Shown here: positions 42,017-50,125 of the stretch, piece after piece
Layout of the letters: each line of letters begins with the position of its first letter
Position numbering within the stretch: position 1 is the stretch's first letter
Program-made: the position numbers and the translations under genes
NCBI RefSeq assembly: GCF_900185715.1
Contig: NZ_FYAS01000016.1
Coordinates: forward strand, 276,807 to 340,806
Length of the DNA: 64,000 bases
DNA from: Allobosea sp. CS1GBMeth4
GTDB lineage: Bacteria > Pseudomonadota > Alphaproteobacteria > Rhizobiales > Beijerinckiaceae
Reading direction: 5' to 3'
Notes under the pieces: generated by a model
What the model was told of the DNA's origin: nothing
The model's database searches: none
The model's input: the letters and a program-made list of their open reading frames with translations, nothing else

Positions 42017-42589
42017 ATGAACAAAAAGCAAGCCCCGATATCCGCGCCTGGAACTGAGCCGGCCGGCGCCGGCCGCTCCGCGCTGCCCTGGGATCTGCCC
42101 CGCTTCAAGAACTGGCTCGCGGTCGCCCGCATGCACCAGCTCTGGAAGAGGGTCTTTTCCGAGGCCCTGGCGCCGCTCGGCATTCAGCTCGCCCATTACG
42201 ACGTGCTCGCCAACGTCTTCCGCACGCCCGGGCTGACCCAGCAGGCGCTGGCCGAGAAGCTGCTCGTCGGCCGCAGCGCCATGAGCATGCTGCTGCCCGA
42301 GCTCGAGCGGCGCGGGCTGATCGAGCGCCGCAACGACGAGACCGACCGGCGCGTGCGCCGGCTCTGGCTGACGCCCGAAGGCGAGGCGCTGACGCGCGCG
42401 GCGCTGGCGATCCACACCGCCAGGATCGAAGCCATGATGGGCGTGCTCAGCGACGAGGAATGCGGCAAGGTCGGCGAGATGATGTGGCGGATCGTCGGCC
42501 ATCTCGAAGGCAAGCCGGCACGCGAGCCTGCGTCAGACGCCCGCAAGCCCACGCTCGAACCAGCCTCCCGGACCGGATTGGAGAGTTGA
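42017..42589 (+). CDS. MarR family transcriptional regulator
   Basis: A 190-aa MarR-type dimeric regulator. The winged helix spans about residues 60-125: LTQQALAEKLLVGRSAMSML is the helix-turn-helix (recognition helix near GRSAMSML) and ERRNDETDRRVRRLWLTPEG is the wing with the DxRxR pattern. N- and C-terminal extensions are proline/polar-rich. It probably represses the divergent hydrolase gene and itself. It lies 1 nt before the SPFH gene, so it may be co-transcribed with the SPFH/NfeD pair. Confidence 0.9.
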   Translation: MNKKQAPISAPGTEPAGAGRSALPWDLPRFKNWLAVARMHQLWKRVFSEALAPLGIQLAHYDVLANVFRTPGLTQQALAEKLLVGRSAMSMLLPELERRGLIERRNDETDRRVRRLWLTPEGEALTRAALAIHTARIEAMMGVLSDEECGKVGEMMWRIVGHLEGKPAREPASDARKPTLEPASRTGLES

Positions 42590-42590
42590 G

Positions 42591-43571
42591 ATGAATCCCA
42601 CTGGCTTCGACATCGTCGTCGTCGCACTGGTCGCGCTGGTCATCCTGACGATCGCCCTCGGCGTGCGCACCATCCCGCAGGGCTACAACTACACGGTCGA
42701 GCGCTTCGGCCGCTATTCGCGCACCCTGGGCGCCGGCCTCGGCCTGATCGTGCCCTATGTCGAGCGGATCGGCCACAAGGTGAACGTGATGGAGCAGGTG
42801 CTCGACGTTCCCTCGCAGGAGGCGATCACCAAGGACAATGCCGGCGTGCGCATCGACGCCGCCGCCTTCTATCAGGTGCTCGACGCCGCCAAGGCCTGCT
42901 ACGAGGTCGCCTCGCTCGGCCAGGCGCTGATGACCCTGACCATGACCAATATCCGCACCGTGGTCGGCTCGATGGACCTCGACCAGCTGCTCTCGCATCG
43001 CGACGAGATCAACGAGCGGCTGCTGCGGGTGATGGACGCCGCCGCCTCGCCCTGGGGCGTCAAGGTCACCCGCATCGAGATCCGCGACATCCTGCCGCCG
43101 GCCGACATCGCCGGCGCGATGAACCGGCAGATGAAGGCGGAGCGCGAGAAGCGCGCCGCGGTGCTCGAGGCCGAAGGCCAGCGCCAGGCCGAGATCCTCA
43201 AGGCGGAAGGGCAGAAGCAGGCGCAGATTCTCGCCGCCGAAGGCCGCAAGGAAGCGGCGCTGCGCGACGCCGAGGCCCGGGAACGCCTCGCCCAGGCGGA
43301 GGCTACCGCGACCGCCATGGTCAGCGAGGCGATCAGCCGCGGCGACATCCAGGCCGCCAACTTCCTGATCGCCGAGCGCTATACCGACGCGCTGAAATCG
43401 ATGGCGAGCGCCCATAACAGCAAGCTGGTGATCGTCCCGGTCGAGGCCGCGGCGCTCGCCGGCACCGTCGGCGGCATCGCCCAGCTCACCCGGGCGGTGT
43501 TCGGCGAGGAGGCGGCGGCGAGCCGGCGCGGCGGCTCCGTCCCCGCGGCCGGCCGGCCCGCGGAGGGCTGA
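42591..43571 (+). CDS. SPFH/band-7 domain protein, stomatin-like (QmcA type)
   Basis: A 326-aa membrane-anchored SPFH protein. An N-terminal transmembrane helix (about 8-27) is followed by RTIPQGYNYTVERFGRYSRTL (ends RTIPQG and YSRTL), the stomatin signature. The SPFH domain runs to about residue 180, then a heptad-rich coiled coil with repeated AEGQxQAxILxAEG units (about 190-250). It likely forms large oligomeric membrane scaffolds that act with NfeD, encoded 2 nt downstream. Length and order match the usual stomatin-NfeD operon. Confidence 0.93.
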   Translation: MNPTGFDIVVVALVALVILTIALGVRTIPQGYNYTVERFGRYSRTLGAGLGLIVPYVERIGHKVNVMEQVLDVPSQEAITKDNAGVRIDAAAFYQVLDAAKACYEVASLGQALMTLTMTNIRTVVGSMDLDQLLSHRDEINERLLRVMDAAASPWGVKVTRIEIRDILPPADIAGAMNRQMKAEREKRAAVLEAEGQRQAEILKAEGQKQAQILAAEGRKEAALRDAEARERLAQAEATATAMVSEAISRGDIQAANFLIAERYTDALKSMASAHNSKLVIVPVEAAALAGTVGGIAQLTRAVFGEEAAASRRGGSVPAAGRPAEG

Positions 43572-43573
43572 GC

Positions 43574-44020
43574 ATGCTCGACTGGTTCGCGTCCTTCGGC
43601 GGCTGGGCCTGGATCGTGCTGGGGCTGATCCTCGTCGGCGGCGAGATGCTGGCGCCCGGCGTCTTCCTGCTCTGGCTCGGCCTCGCCGCGCTCCTGACGG
43701 GAGCCGTGGTCGGCCTGACCAGCCTCGCCTGGCAGGGCGCCTGGCTGGTCTTCGCCGCGCTTGCGATCGCCAGCGTGCTCGTCGGCCGCGTCGTCACCCG
43801 CCACCGCAGCGAGGAACCCGACACCGCCTCTGGCCTGAACGATCGCGGCCGCCAGCTGATCGGCAGGGTCTTCAGGCTGGAGACCACCATGACCGGCGGT
43901 GAAGGCCGCATCCGGGTCGGAGATTCCTCCTGGCGCGTCACGGGCCCGGAATTGCTGGCCGGTACCGAGATCCGCGTCGTTCGCGTCGAGGGCGCCACTC
44001 TGGTGGTCGAGAAGGCCTGA
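43574..44020 (+). CDS. NfeD family protein
   Basis: A 148-aa short-form NfeD. Three or so N-terminal hydrophobic segments (about residues 10-75) are followed by a soluble OB-fold domain (about 90-148: GLNDRGRQLIGRVFRL, DSSWRVTG, VVRVEGATLVVEK). It starts 2 nt after the SPFH gene, the canonical stomatin-NfeD pair thought to organise membrane protein quality or lipid microdomains. No protease domain is present, as is normal for the short class. Confidence 0.92.
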   Translation: MLDWFASFGGWAWIVLGLILVGGEMLAPGVFLLWLGLAALLTGAVVGLTSLAWQGAWLVFAALAIASVLVGRVVTRHRSEEPDTASGLNDRGRQLIGRVFRLETTMTGGEGRIRVGDSSWRVTGPELLAGTEIRVVRVEGATLVVEKA

Positions 44021-44178
44021 GCCCCGACTCCGGCGCAGCATTCCGCAAACCCCTCGGAGCCGCTTAACGCACCGTTCACGCCAGCAGGACTCCGCCATGG
44101 ACCGTGCCGGCCGGCTCCGTCATGACGGAGCCGGGACCGCTGGACGTCGGCTGGCCGGCGGGCCCGGAGGATTCCGTC

Positions 44179-44271
44179 ATGAGCGTTCCGCACGGCCCGA
44201 TCGACCTGCTCCTCGCCGCTCTGTTGTCGCTGCTGCTGGCGGCGATCGCAGCCGGCATCGCCATCGCCTGA
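44179..44271 (+). CDS. Putative 30-aa hydrophobic membrane peptide
   Basis: A very short ORF: MSVPHGPIDLLLAALLSLLL, then AAIAAGIAIA. It is one long hydrophobic segment after a polar N-terminus. GGAGG lies 8 nt upstream of ATG 44179, a good ribosome binding site. The PIDLLLAALLSLLL stretch resembles the signal region of the YkuD protein encoded next (SIDLIAAAALSLLM), so it could be a partial duplication of that 5' end. It is tentative because of its size. Confidence 0.45.
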   Translation: MSVPHGPIDLLLAALLSLLLAAIAAGIAIA

Positions 44272-44286
44272 CCGGGGCTCGGCTCC

Positions 44287-44326
44287 GATTCATCATGAAT
44301 CGACGGTTCACCATGCTGCTGAACCG
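44287..44326. promoter_or_regulatory. Tandem inverted repeats upstream of the YkuD gene
   Basis: GATTCAT-C-ATGAATC (44287-44301) is a 7-1-7 perfect palindrome. It is followed at 44304-44326 by CGGTTCA-N9-TGAACCG, a 7-9-7 perfect inverted repeat. Both lie 61-100 nt before the L,D-transpeptidase start. They may be operators or an mRNA structure; the regulator is unknown. Confidence 0.45.
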
Positions 44327-44386
44327 CGGATTCACCGGCTGTCGCCCAGATGCGCCCGATATGTCGGGACTCGAAAGGAGACGGCC

Positions 44387-44914
44387 ATGACGGACCGCAG
44401 CGGATCGATCGATCTCATCGCCGCCGCGGCGCTCTCGCTGCTGATGCTGCTGACGGCGCGCGTCGCCGAAGCCCGCGAGGTCGTCGACTTCCCCGATTAT
44501 CGCTATCAGCCCGGCACCATCCTGATCCGCACCGGAGAGCGCAAGCTCTACTTCATCGCGGCGCCGGGACAGGCGCTGCGCTACACCATCGCCGTCGGCA
44601 AGGCCGGCAAGCAGTGGCGCGGCGTCAAATATGTCGAGGAACTCGTGGTCGAGCCGGCCTGGAGCCCGCCGGCCGAAGTCAAGCGCGACAATCCGCGGCT
44701 GCCGGACGTGATTCCGGGCGGCGCGCCGAACAACCCGATGGGCGCGCGCGTCATCGGCCTCGGCCCCGGCGGCCAATATGCGATCCACGGGACCAACAAC
44801 CCGCGCTCGGTCGGCACTGCCGCGTCCTATGGCTGCTTCCGCATGCACAACAGCGACGTCATCGATCTCTATGCCCGCGTCCGCATGGGCACCCCGGTGG
44901 TCGTCACGCCCTGA
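44387..44914 (+). CDS. L,D-transpeptidase, YkuD family
   Basis: A 175-aa exported enzyme that cross-links peptidoglycan or attaches proteins to it. The signal segment is about residues 8-28. The catalytic motif is HGTNNPRSVGTAASYGCFRM (about residues 133-152), with His133 and nucleophile Cys149. The N-terminal part of the domain starts with GTILIRTGERKLYF. An AAAGGAGA Shine-Dalgarno precedes ATG 44387. The single-domain, no-LysM form is common in Hyphomicrobiales, where 3-3 cross-links are abundant. Confidence 0.92.
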   Translation: MTDRSGSIDLIAAAALSLLMLLTARVAEAREVVDFPDYRYQPGTILIRTGERKLYFIAAPGQALRYTIAVGKAGKQWRGVKYVEELVVEPAWSPPAEVKRDNPRLPDVIPGGAPNNPMGARVIGLGPGGQYAIHGTNNPRSVGTAASYGCFRMHNSDVIDLYARVRMGTPVVVTP

Positions 44915-45072
44915 GCCGGATCCGACCCGGAAAATTCCGATTTCCGCGGAGATTCCGGTCGCTTTTGGCGCTGGCGCCCCTCGCCTGCGGCCGGAAAGCC
45001 GGATATCGTTTTCCCGGGGCGCAAGGCTTGAGTCCCGCGCCTTCGAATCGATATGTCTCAGAGGGGTACCCG

Positions 45073-45390
45073 ATGGATCATCTCGCCGACGTCAAGAAGT
45101 TCGCCAAGAAACCCGTCAACGAGGCCGCCCTCGCCGGCATGAGCAAGGCCTATGCGCTGGTGATGAGCAAGCCCGACACCCGTTACGTCGCTTGCACGGA
45201 CCCCACCGAACTCGAGCGCGTCCGCGAGAACTTCCTGAAGAAGAAGCTCGGGCTGAAGGGCACGGACCTCGATGCGACCATCAAGGCGACCTGCGAGCAC
45301 ATGAAGGCCGACAACACCAAGTCGCGCCTGACCTTCTACTATCTGCTGGCCGAACATTACGGCAAGCTCGACGGTTTCGTGAAGAAATAG
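45073..45390 (+). CDS. DUF2853 family protein
   Basis: A 105-aa small soluble, helical, Lys-rich protein matching DUF2853: DVKKFAKKPVNEAALAGM, RENFLKKKLGLKG and LTFYYLLAEHYGKLDGF. No signal peptide or catalytic motif is visible. GAGGGG precedes ATG 45073. Its function is unknown. A strong hairpin follows the stop, so it is probably transcribed alone. Confidence 0.82.
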   Translation: MDHLADVKKFAKKPVNEAALAGMSKAYALVMSKPDTRYVACTDPTELERVRENFLKKKLGLKGTDLDATIKATCEHMKADNTKSRLTFYYLLAEHYGKLDGFVKK

Positions 45391-45410
45391 CCCCCGCCGG
45401 GCTTCGTTGC

Positions 45411-45432
45411 ATGGCGCCCTGTCGGGCGCCAT
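45411..45432 (+). terminator. Hairpin after DUF2853, possible terminator
   Basis: ATGGCGCCC (45411-45419) and GGGCGCCAT (45424-45432) form a perfect 9-bp stem with a TGTC loop, 21 nt after the stop. The downstream tract is only mildly T-rich (TCGCGTTTCC), so termination efficiency is uncertain. Confidence 0.5.
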
Positions 45433-45513
45433 TCGCGTTTCCGGAGCCGCCGGCGAAAACCACGCAGAGCGCCCCAAGGCCGGAGCAGGAACGATCCGCT
45501 CTCGGGGATTTCG

Positions 45514-45645
45514 ATGTTCACGCTCTCCCGCTCCGCTCTCGCCGGCCACGTCCAGACGCTCTTCACCCTCGCCGAGGCCGCCTTCGCCTCGATGATCGTC
45601 TTCGGCGCAGGCCTCGCCTTCGGCGCTACGATCGGGTTCTTTTGA
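45514..45645 (+). CDS. Putative 43-aa membrane peptide
   Basis: A short ORF starting MFTLSRSALAGHVQTLFTLA and ending ATIGFF. Residues about 23-43 form one hydrophobic, glycine-rich segment, after an amphipathic helix-like N-terminus. GGGGA lies 6 nt upstream of ATG 45514. It fills part of an otherwise empty 383-nt gap between DUF2853 and the convergent CFA synthase gene. It is unconfirmed and no family is recognised. Confidence 0.4.
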   Translation: MFTLSRSALAGHVQTLFTLAEAAFASMIVFGAGLAFGATIGFF

Positions 45646-45773
45646 GGCCGCCGTGCCGGGCGCGCCTGCGCCCGCCGCCGCGCCCGCCCGTCCGCATCTC
45701 GCGATCGGGCGCCCTCGTCAGAGCCGCCGGATCTCGCGCGATGCGCATCGCCGCCGCCTGAACGCCTCCACGC

Positions 45774-47075
45774 TCAGCGGTAGAGATCGGCGCGCGTCAA
45801 CGGCAGGCCGGAGGCACCCTTGCGCCGCTTCGACACCAGCGTCTGGTTGACCAGCGCACCGCCGCGCTCGAAGGCGAGCGAGCACCCGGCCAGATAGATC
45901 AGCCACATCCGGGTCCGCTCCGGCCCGATTTCCGCTTCCGCCTCGGCCCGTCTGGCGTTCAGCCGCTCGAACCACAGCCGCGTCGTGCGCTGGTAGTGCT
46001 CGCGCCAGCCTTCGACATCGTGGACCTCGAAGCCATGGCGCTCGAGATTGGCGATCGACATGCCGAGATGGTCGAGCTCGCCCCCCGGGAAGATGTAGCG
46101 GACCAGGGCGCGGTATTCGGCCGGCATCTTGTTGAAAGCGCGCTCCGTCTTCTTGGCCCGCCGCGAGATCGCATGGTGCAGGTAGAGCCCGCGCGGCTTG
46201 AGCAGCCGGTTGACCGCCTGGAAATAGGTGGGGTGGTTGCGGATTCCGACATGCTCGAACATGCCGATCGAGGAGATCTTGTCGAACTCCCCCTCCATCT
46301 GGGTGAAGTCCTTGAGATGGAGTGTGACCTTGCCCTGCAGGCCGAGCGCCTCGACCCTGTCCCGTGCCAGCTTGAGCTGCTCCTCGGCCAGCGTCACGCC
46401 ATGCGCCTCGACGCCATAATGCTGCGCGGCGTAGCAGACCAGCGCGCCCCAGCCGCAGCCGATGTCGAGCAGCCTGTCGCCCGGCTTCAGGCGCAGCTTG
46501 CGGCAGATCATCTCGAGCTTGTCGGTCTGCGCCCGCTCGAGGTCGTGATGATCCTGCGTGAAATAGGCGCAGGTGTAGACCATGCGCTCGTCGAGGAAGA
46601 GCCGGTAGAAGGCGTTCGAGACGTCGTAATGATGCGCGATGTTGGCCTTGTTGGTCGAAGGTTTGCCGTCGCGGGCGATCTCGTCGCCGCTGATATGCTC
46701 CACCGCCGGCGGCGCCTGCCCCGGCGCGAAGATGAAGCGCCTGACCACATCGAACACGGCAGCTTTGGGGATGCCGCGCGCCAGCCGGCCGACCTTGCCC
46801 TCGGGGCGTGCCGCGGCGAGATCGAAGATCGTGCCGTTCTCGATGGCGATCCGGTCGGCCACATGCAGGTGCAGCAGCGTGTCGAGCTTCGGCTTGCGCA
46901 GCAGCGCCGCCACGACGCCGGCGTCGCGGAGCGCGATCATCAGCCCGTCCGCCGGCCAGCCCGCCGGCACGCGCGAGCCGTCCCAGAGCGCAAAGCCGAG
47001 CCTGAGACCGAGTTTGTCATGGGCCTCGGTCAGGAGCCGCCGCAGCGCCTCGATCCTCTTGCCGTCGCTGGTCAT
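45774..47075 (-). CDS. Cyclopropane-fatty-acyl-phospholipid synthase family protein
   Basis: A 433-aa SAM-dependent methyltransferase that adds a methylene bridge to unsaturated phospholipid acyl chains. The N-terminal lipid-binding domain (about 1-130) is followed by NIAHHYDVSNAFYRLFLD and MVYTCAYF, family hallmarks. The SAM motif is LDIGCGWG (residues 203-210). SSIGMFEHVGIRNHPTYF contributes active-site Glu/His. The enzyme modifies the inner membrane in stress or stationary phase. Length (E. coli Cfa has 382 aa) and motif set are complete. Confidence 0.93.
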   Translation of the reverse strand: MTSDGKRIEALRRLLTEAHDKLGLRLGFALWDGSRVPAGWPADGLMIALRDAGVVAALLRKPKLDTLLHLHVADRIAIENGTIFDLAAARPEGKVGRLARGIPKAAVFDVVRRFIFAPGQAPPAVEHISGDEIARDGKPSTNKANIAHHYDVSNAFYRLFLDERMVYTCAYFTQDHHDLERAQTDKLEMICRKLRLKPGDRLLDIGCGWGALVCYAAQHYGVEAHGVTLAEEQLKLARDRVEALGLQGKVTLHLKDFTQMEGEFDKISSIGMFEHVGIRNHPTYFQAVNRLLKPRGLYLHHAISRRAKKTERAFNKMPAEYRALVRYIFPGGELDHLGMSIANLERHGFEVHDVEGWREHYQRTTRLWFERLNARRAEAEAEIGPERTRMWLIYLAGCSLAFERGGALVNQTLVSKRRKGASGLPLTRADLYR

Positions 47076-47191
47076 GCCCTGCCTGTTCCCATCGTCGCGG
47101 GCGAACCTCTTAGCGCGGTTTCCGGCCGACCGGAATCGGGACGCCGGGCCGACGGGGACATGCGCTGCCGCCGCCTCCGGTTTAACAGGCG

Positions 47192-47218
47192 CTAATCTAC
47201 GCGCAAAGCGTGTATTAG
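47192..47218. promoter_or_regulatory. Imperfect 27-bp dyad upstream of the chemoreceptor
   Basis: CTAAT-N2-ACGC (47192-47202) is mirrored by GCGT-N2-ATTAG (47208-47218) around a 5-nt centre. It lies in an AT-rich island about 100 nt before the chemoreceptor start, in the gap from the divergent CFA synthase gene. It may be an operator or part of the promoter. Confidence 0.4.
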
Positions 47219-47313
47219 TTCAGCTAAACAACTGTTTGCTGTTTTTTAACGATACTTTGTTGTCATTCTGAGGTGGCCCGGTCGTGCCACATCAGTACGA
47301 AGGGGCAAATGTC

Positions 47314-48828
47314 ATGTCGTCAGCGGATCAGCTCGATCGGCGGCTCGGTTTCATGCAACTCGATGGCGAGGCGCGAGGGCGCATCGCCGGTCTGGAGCAG
47401 ACCATCCTGCAGGCGCTGCCCCGCGCCCTCGAGGCCTTCTACGCCCAAATCCAGGCTTTCCCCGAGACCAGGGCGTTCTTCAGCAGCCCCGCCCATATGG
47501 AGGGCGCCAAGAACCGCCAGCTTTCGCACTGGAACCGGATCGCCAAGGCCCAGTTCGATGCGGACTATGTCGATGCCGTCACCGCCGTGGGTCATGTCCA
47601 CGCCCGCATCGGGCTGGAGCCGCGCTGGTATATCGGCGGCTACGCGCTGCTGCTGGAGAAGCTGCTCGCAAAGGTGCTCGAGGAGCGCTGGCCGAAGAGC
47701 CGTTTCGGCGCGAAGCTGCCCGGCGCGGCCGAGCGGAGCGCCGAGATCGGCGCCATCGTCAAGGCGACCCTGCTCGACATGGACTACGCCATCTCGGTCT
47801 ATCTCGAAGCCTCGGAAGCGGCACGCGCGAAGGCCCAGGCCGAAATCCGCGCCACCGAGGAAGCCAAGGCCCGCGAGCGCGACAAGGCGATCGGCTATGT
47901 CAGCGCCGGAATGGCGGCGCTGGCGCGCGGCGATCTGACCTATCGCATGGCCGACGACATCCCGGCCGAGTACACCAGCATCCGCGATCACTTCAACGAC
48001 GCCATGGACAAGCTCGGCGAGATGGTCGCGAGCATCAAGACCAGCTCGGCCGCCATCGCCGCCGCCTCTCAGGAGATCAACAGCGGCGCCAACGACCTGT
48101 CCATGCGCACCGAGCAGCAGGCCTCCGCCCTGCAGGAGACGGCCGCGACGACCGAGGAGCTCACCGCCTCGGTCAAGACCTCGGCCCAGTCCTCGCGCCA
48201 ATCGGTGACGCTGGCGGACAACGCCTCCGCCGTGGCGCGCACCGGCGGCGAAATCGTCAAGGAGGCGATCGAGGCGATGGAACGCATCGAGGGCGCTTCC
48301 AAGAAGATCTCCGAGATCACCAGCGTGATCGACGGCATCGCCTTCCAGACCAATCTGCTCGCGCTCAACGCCGCGGTCGAGGCCGCCCGGGCCGGCGATG
48401 CCGGGCGCGGCTTCGCCGTCGTCGCCGCCGAGGTCAGGGCGCTGGCCCAGCGCTCGGCCGAGGCGGCCAAGGACATCACCGGGCTGATCGGCTCGTCCGA
48501 TGCCGAGGTGGTCGAGGGCGTGCGCCTCGTCCGTCAGGCGGGAGAGACGCTGGAGAAGATCGTCGAGGCCTCGATGCAGGTCTCAGCCACCGTCAACGAG
48601 ATCGCCGCTGCCGCGGGCGAGCAGGCCAACGGCATCGACGAGATGGCGCGCACCGTGAGCCATATGGACGAGATGACGCAGAGCAACGCCGCCCTGGCCG
48701 AGGAGAGCGCCGCCTCCGCCCGCGCCCTGCTGGATCAGATCGAGCGCCTGAACCGCTTCGTCGGCACCTTCCGCACCACCCAGGGGGAGGCGGCGCCGAA
48801 CCCGGCCCGGCGCGCCCGGGCCGCCTGA
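47314..48828 (+). CDS. Globin-coupled methyl-accepting chemotaxis protein
   Basis: A 504-aa cytosolic chemoreceptor. Residues about 1-170 are a protoglobin-like sensor globin; the proximal haem His is probably His96 in [10 protein letters not shown], and [13 protein letters not shown] follows. A HAMP-like linker ([17 protein letters not shown], about 205-225) leads to the MCP signalling domain with hairpin tip region [20 protein letters not shown] (about 345-364). There are no transmembrane segments, as in HemAT aerotaxis sensors. It likely senses O2 or another gas and signals to CheA. ATG 47314 has AGGGG upstream; GTG 47284 is possible. Confidence 0.92.
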   Translation: MSSADQLDRRLGFMQLDGEARGRIAGLEQTILQALPRALEAFYAQIQAFPETRAFFSSPAHMEGAKNRQLSHWNRIAKAQFDADYVDAVTAVGHVHARIGLEPRWYIGGYALLLEKLLAKVLEERWPKSRFGAKLPGAAERSAEIGAIVKATLLDMDYAISVYLEASEAARAKAQAEIRATEEAKARERDKAIGYVSAGMAALARGDLTYRMADDIPAEYTSIRDHFNDAMDKLGEMVASIKTSSAAIAAASQEINSGANDLSMRTEQQASALQETAATTEELTASVKTSAQSSRQSVTLADNASAVARTGGEIVKEAIEAMERIEGASKKISEITSVIDGIAFQTNLLALNAAVEAARAGDAGRGFAVVAAEVRALAQRSAEAAKDITGLIGSSDAEVVEGVRLVRQAGETLEKIVEASMQVSATVNEIAAAAGEQANGIDEMARTVSHMDEMTQSNAALAEESAASARALLDQIERLNRFVGTFRTTQGEAAPNPARRARAA

Positions 48829-48868
48829 GCACGCGCCTGCCCCGCCGCCGACGACGCCGCGGCCCGGT

Positions 48869-49090
48869 TCAGAAGTCGCTGGCGATGCCCTTCACTTCCC
48901 AGTCGTCATAGCGCACCGGCTCCAGCCCGCCGCGCCCGTCGATCTCCTTCTCCCGCCCGAGCTCGGCCGCCTTGGCGTCGAGCGCGGCGCGGCGCGCCTG
49001 CGCTTCGGCGAGCGCGCGCCGGGCCGCCGGCGAAAGCGTCTTGCCGGGCGCCGCCGTCGCATTGTCGTCGGTCTTCGTCGGCGCGGTCAT
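48869..49090 (-). CDS. DUF1674 (SDH assembly factor 4-like) protein
   Basis: A 73-aa protein whose C-terminus GRGGLEPVRYDDWEVKGIASDF carries the DUF1674 hallmark (ends GRGGLEP and GIASDF). This family includes SdhAF4/Sdh8, which assists flavinylated SDHA during succinate dehydrogenase assembly. The N-terminal half is a charged Ala-rich helix. It is divergent from htpX with 107 nt between them. No sdh gene is in the window. Confidence 0.82.
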   Translation of the reverse strand: MTAPTKTDDNATAAPGKTLSPAARRALAEAQARRAALDAKAAELGREKEIDGRGGLEPVRYDDWEVKGIASDF

Positions 49091-49197
49091 GATCGGCCAT
49101 TCTCTTGCAGGATCGGCATCGTCCCCACCACATAGGGACGAAACGCGCATCCGGCGAGAGGCTCGACGCCGGAACGCGACGACGCGAGGGGTTTGCG

Positions 49198-50124
49198 ATG
49201 AACTATGTCCGCACCGGCATGCTGATGGCCGCGCTCACCGCGCTGTTCGGCGTGGTCGGCTACCTGCTCGCCGGCAGCGGCGGCATGCTGATCGCGCTCG
49301 GCATCGCGGTCGCGACCAATCTGTTCAGCTACTGGAATTCCGACCGGCTGGCGCTCGCCGCCTACAATGCGCACCAGGTCGACGAACGCTCCGCGCCCGA
49401 GCTGTACCGGATGGTGCGCGACCTCGCCCAGCGCGCGAACCTGCCGATGCCGCGCGTCTACCTCATCGACGAGGACCAGCCGAACGCCTTCGCCACCGGC
49501 CGCAATCCGCAGAACGCCGCCGTGGCCGCGACCACCGGCATCATCCGCACGCTGTCCCATGACGAGCTCGCCGGCGTGATGGCGCACGAGCTCGCCCATA
49601 TCAGGAATCACGACACGCTGACCATGACGATCACCGCGACGATGGCCGGCGCGATCTCGACCATCGCCTCCTTCGGCATGTTCTTCGGCGGCGGCAACAG
49701 CGAGCACCGGCCGAACGTCGTCGTGCAGATCCTGATCGCCATCCTCGCCCCGCTGGCGGCGACGATCATCCAGATGGCCGTCTCGCGCTCGCGCGAATAC
49801 GAGGCCGACCGCCTCGGAGGCGAGATCTGCGGCAACCCGGCGGCGCTCGCCGACGCGCTCGCCAAGATCGCCGGAGGCGTCGCCCATATCCCGAACGAGA
49901 CGGCGGAGGCGAAGCCTGCTACGGCGCATATGTTCATCGTTAACCCGCTCTCCGGCCGCGGCATGGATTCGCTGTTCTCGACGCACCCCGACACCGGCAA
50001 CCGCATCGCCGCGCTGATGGAGCAGGCGCGCGCCATGGGCCTCGCCGGCGCTCGCGGCAGCTTCCTCGGCGGCGCGGCCCGCAACCCGTTCGCCGGCGGG
50101 CGCGAACCCGGGCCCTGGGGCTGA
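49198..50124 (+). CDS. htpX: Zinc metalloprotease HtpX
   Basis: A 308-aa inner-membrane M48 metalloprotease for membrane-protein quality control. Two N-terminal transmembrane helices (about 5-24 and 30-48), catalytic HELAH (residues 130-134), and further helices at about 145-195. The third zinc ligand Glu lies in [11 protein letters not shown] (about 197-207). The C-terminus has the [13 protein letters not shown] motif. It is 1 nt upstream of the rsmB-like gene. A conventional, complete copy. Confidence 0.96.
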   Translation: MNYVRTGMLMAALTALFGVVGYLLAGSGGMLIALGIAVATNLFSYWNSDRLALAAYNAHQVDERSAPELYRMVRDLAQRANLPMPRVYLIDEDQPNAFATGRNPQNAAVAATTGIIRTLSHDELAGVMAHELAHIRNHDTLTMTITATMAGAISTIASFGMFFGGGNSEHRPNVVVQILIAILAPLAATIIQMAVSRSREYEADRLGGEICGNPAALADALAKIAGGVAHIPNETAEAKPATAHMFIVNPLSGRGMDSLFSTHPDTGNRIAALMEQARAMGLAGARGSFLGGAARNPFAGGREPGPWG

Positions 50125-50125
50125 G

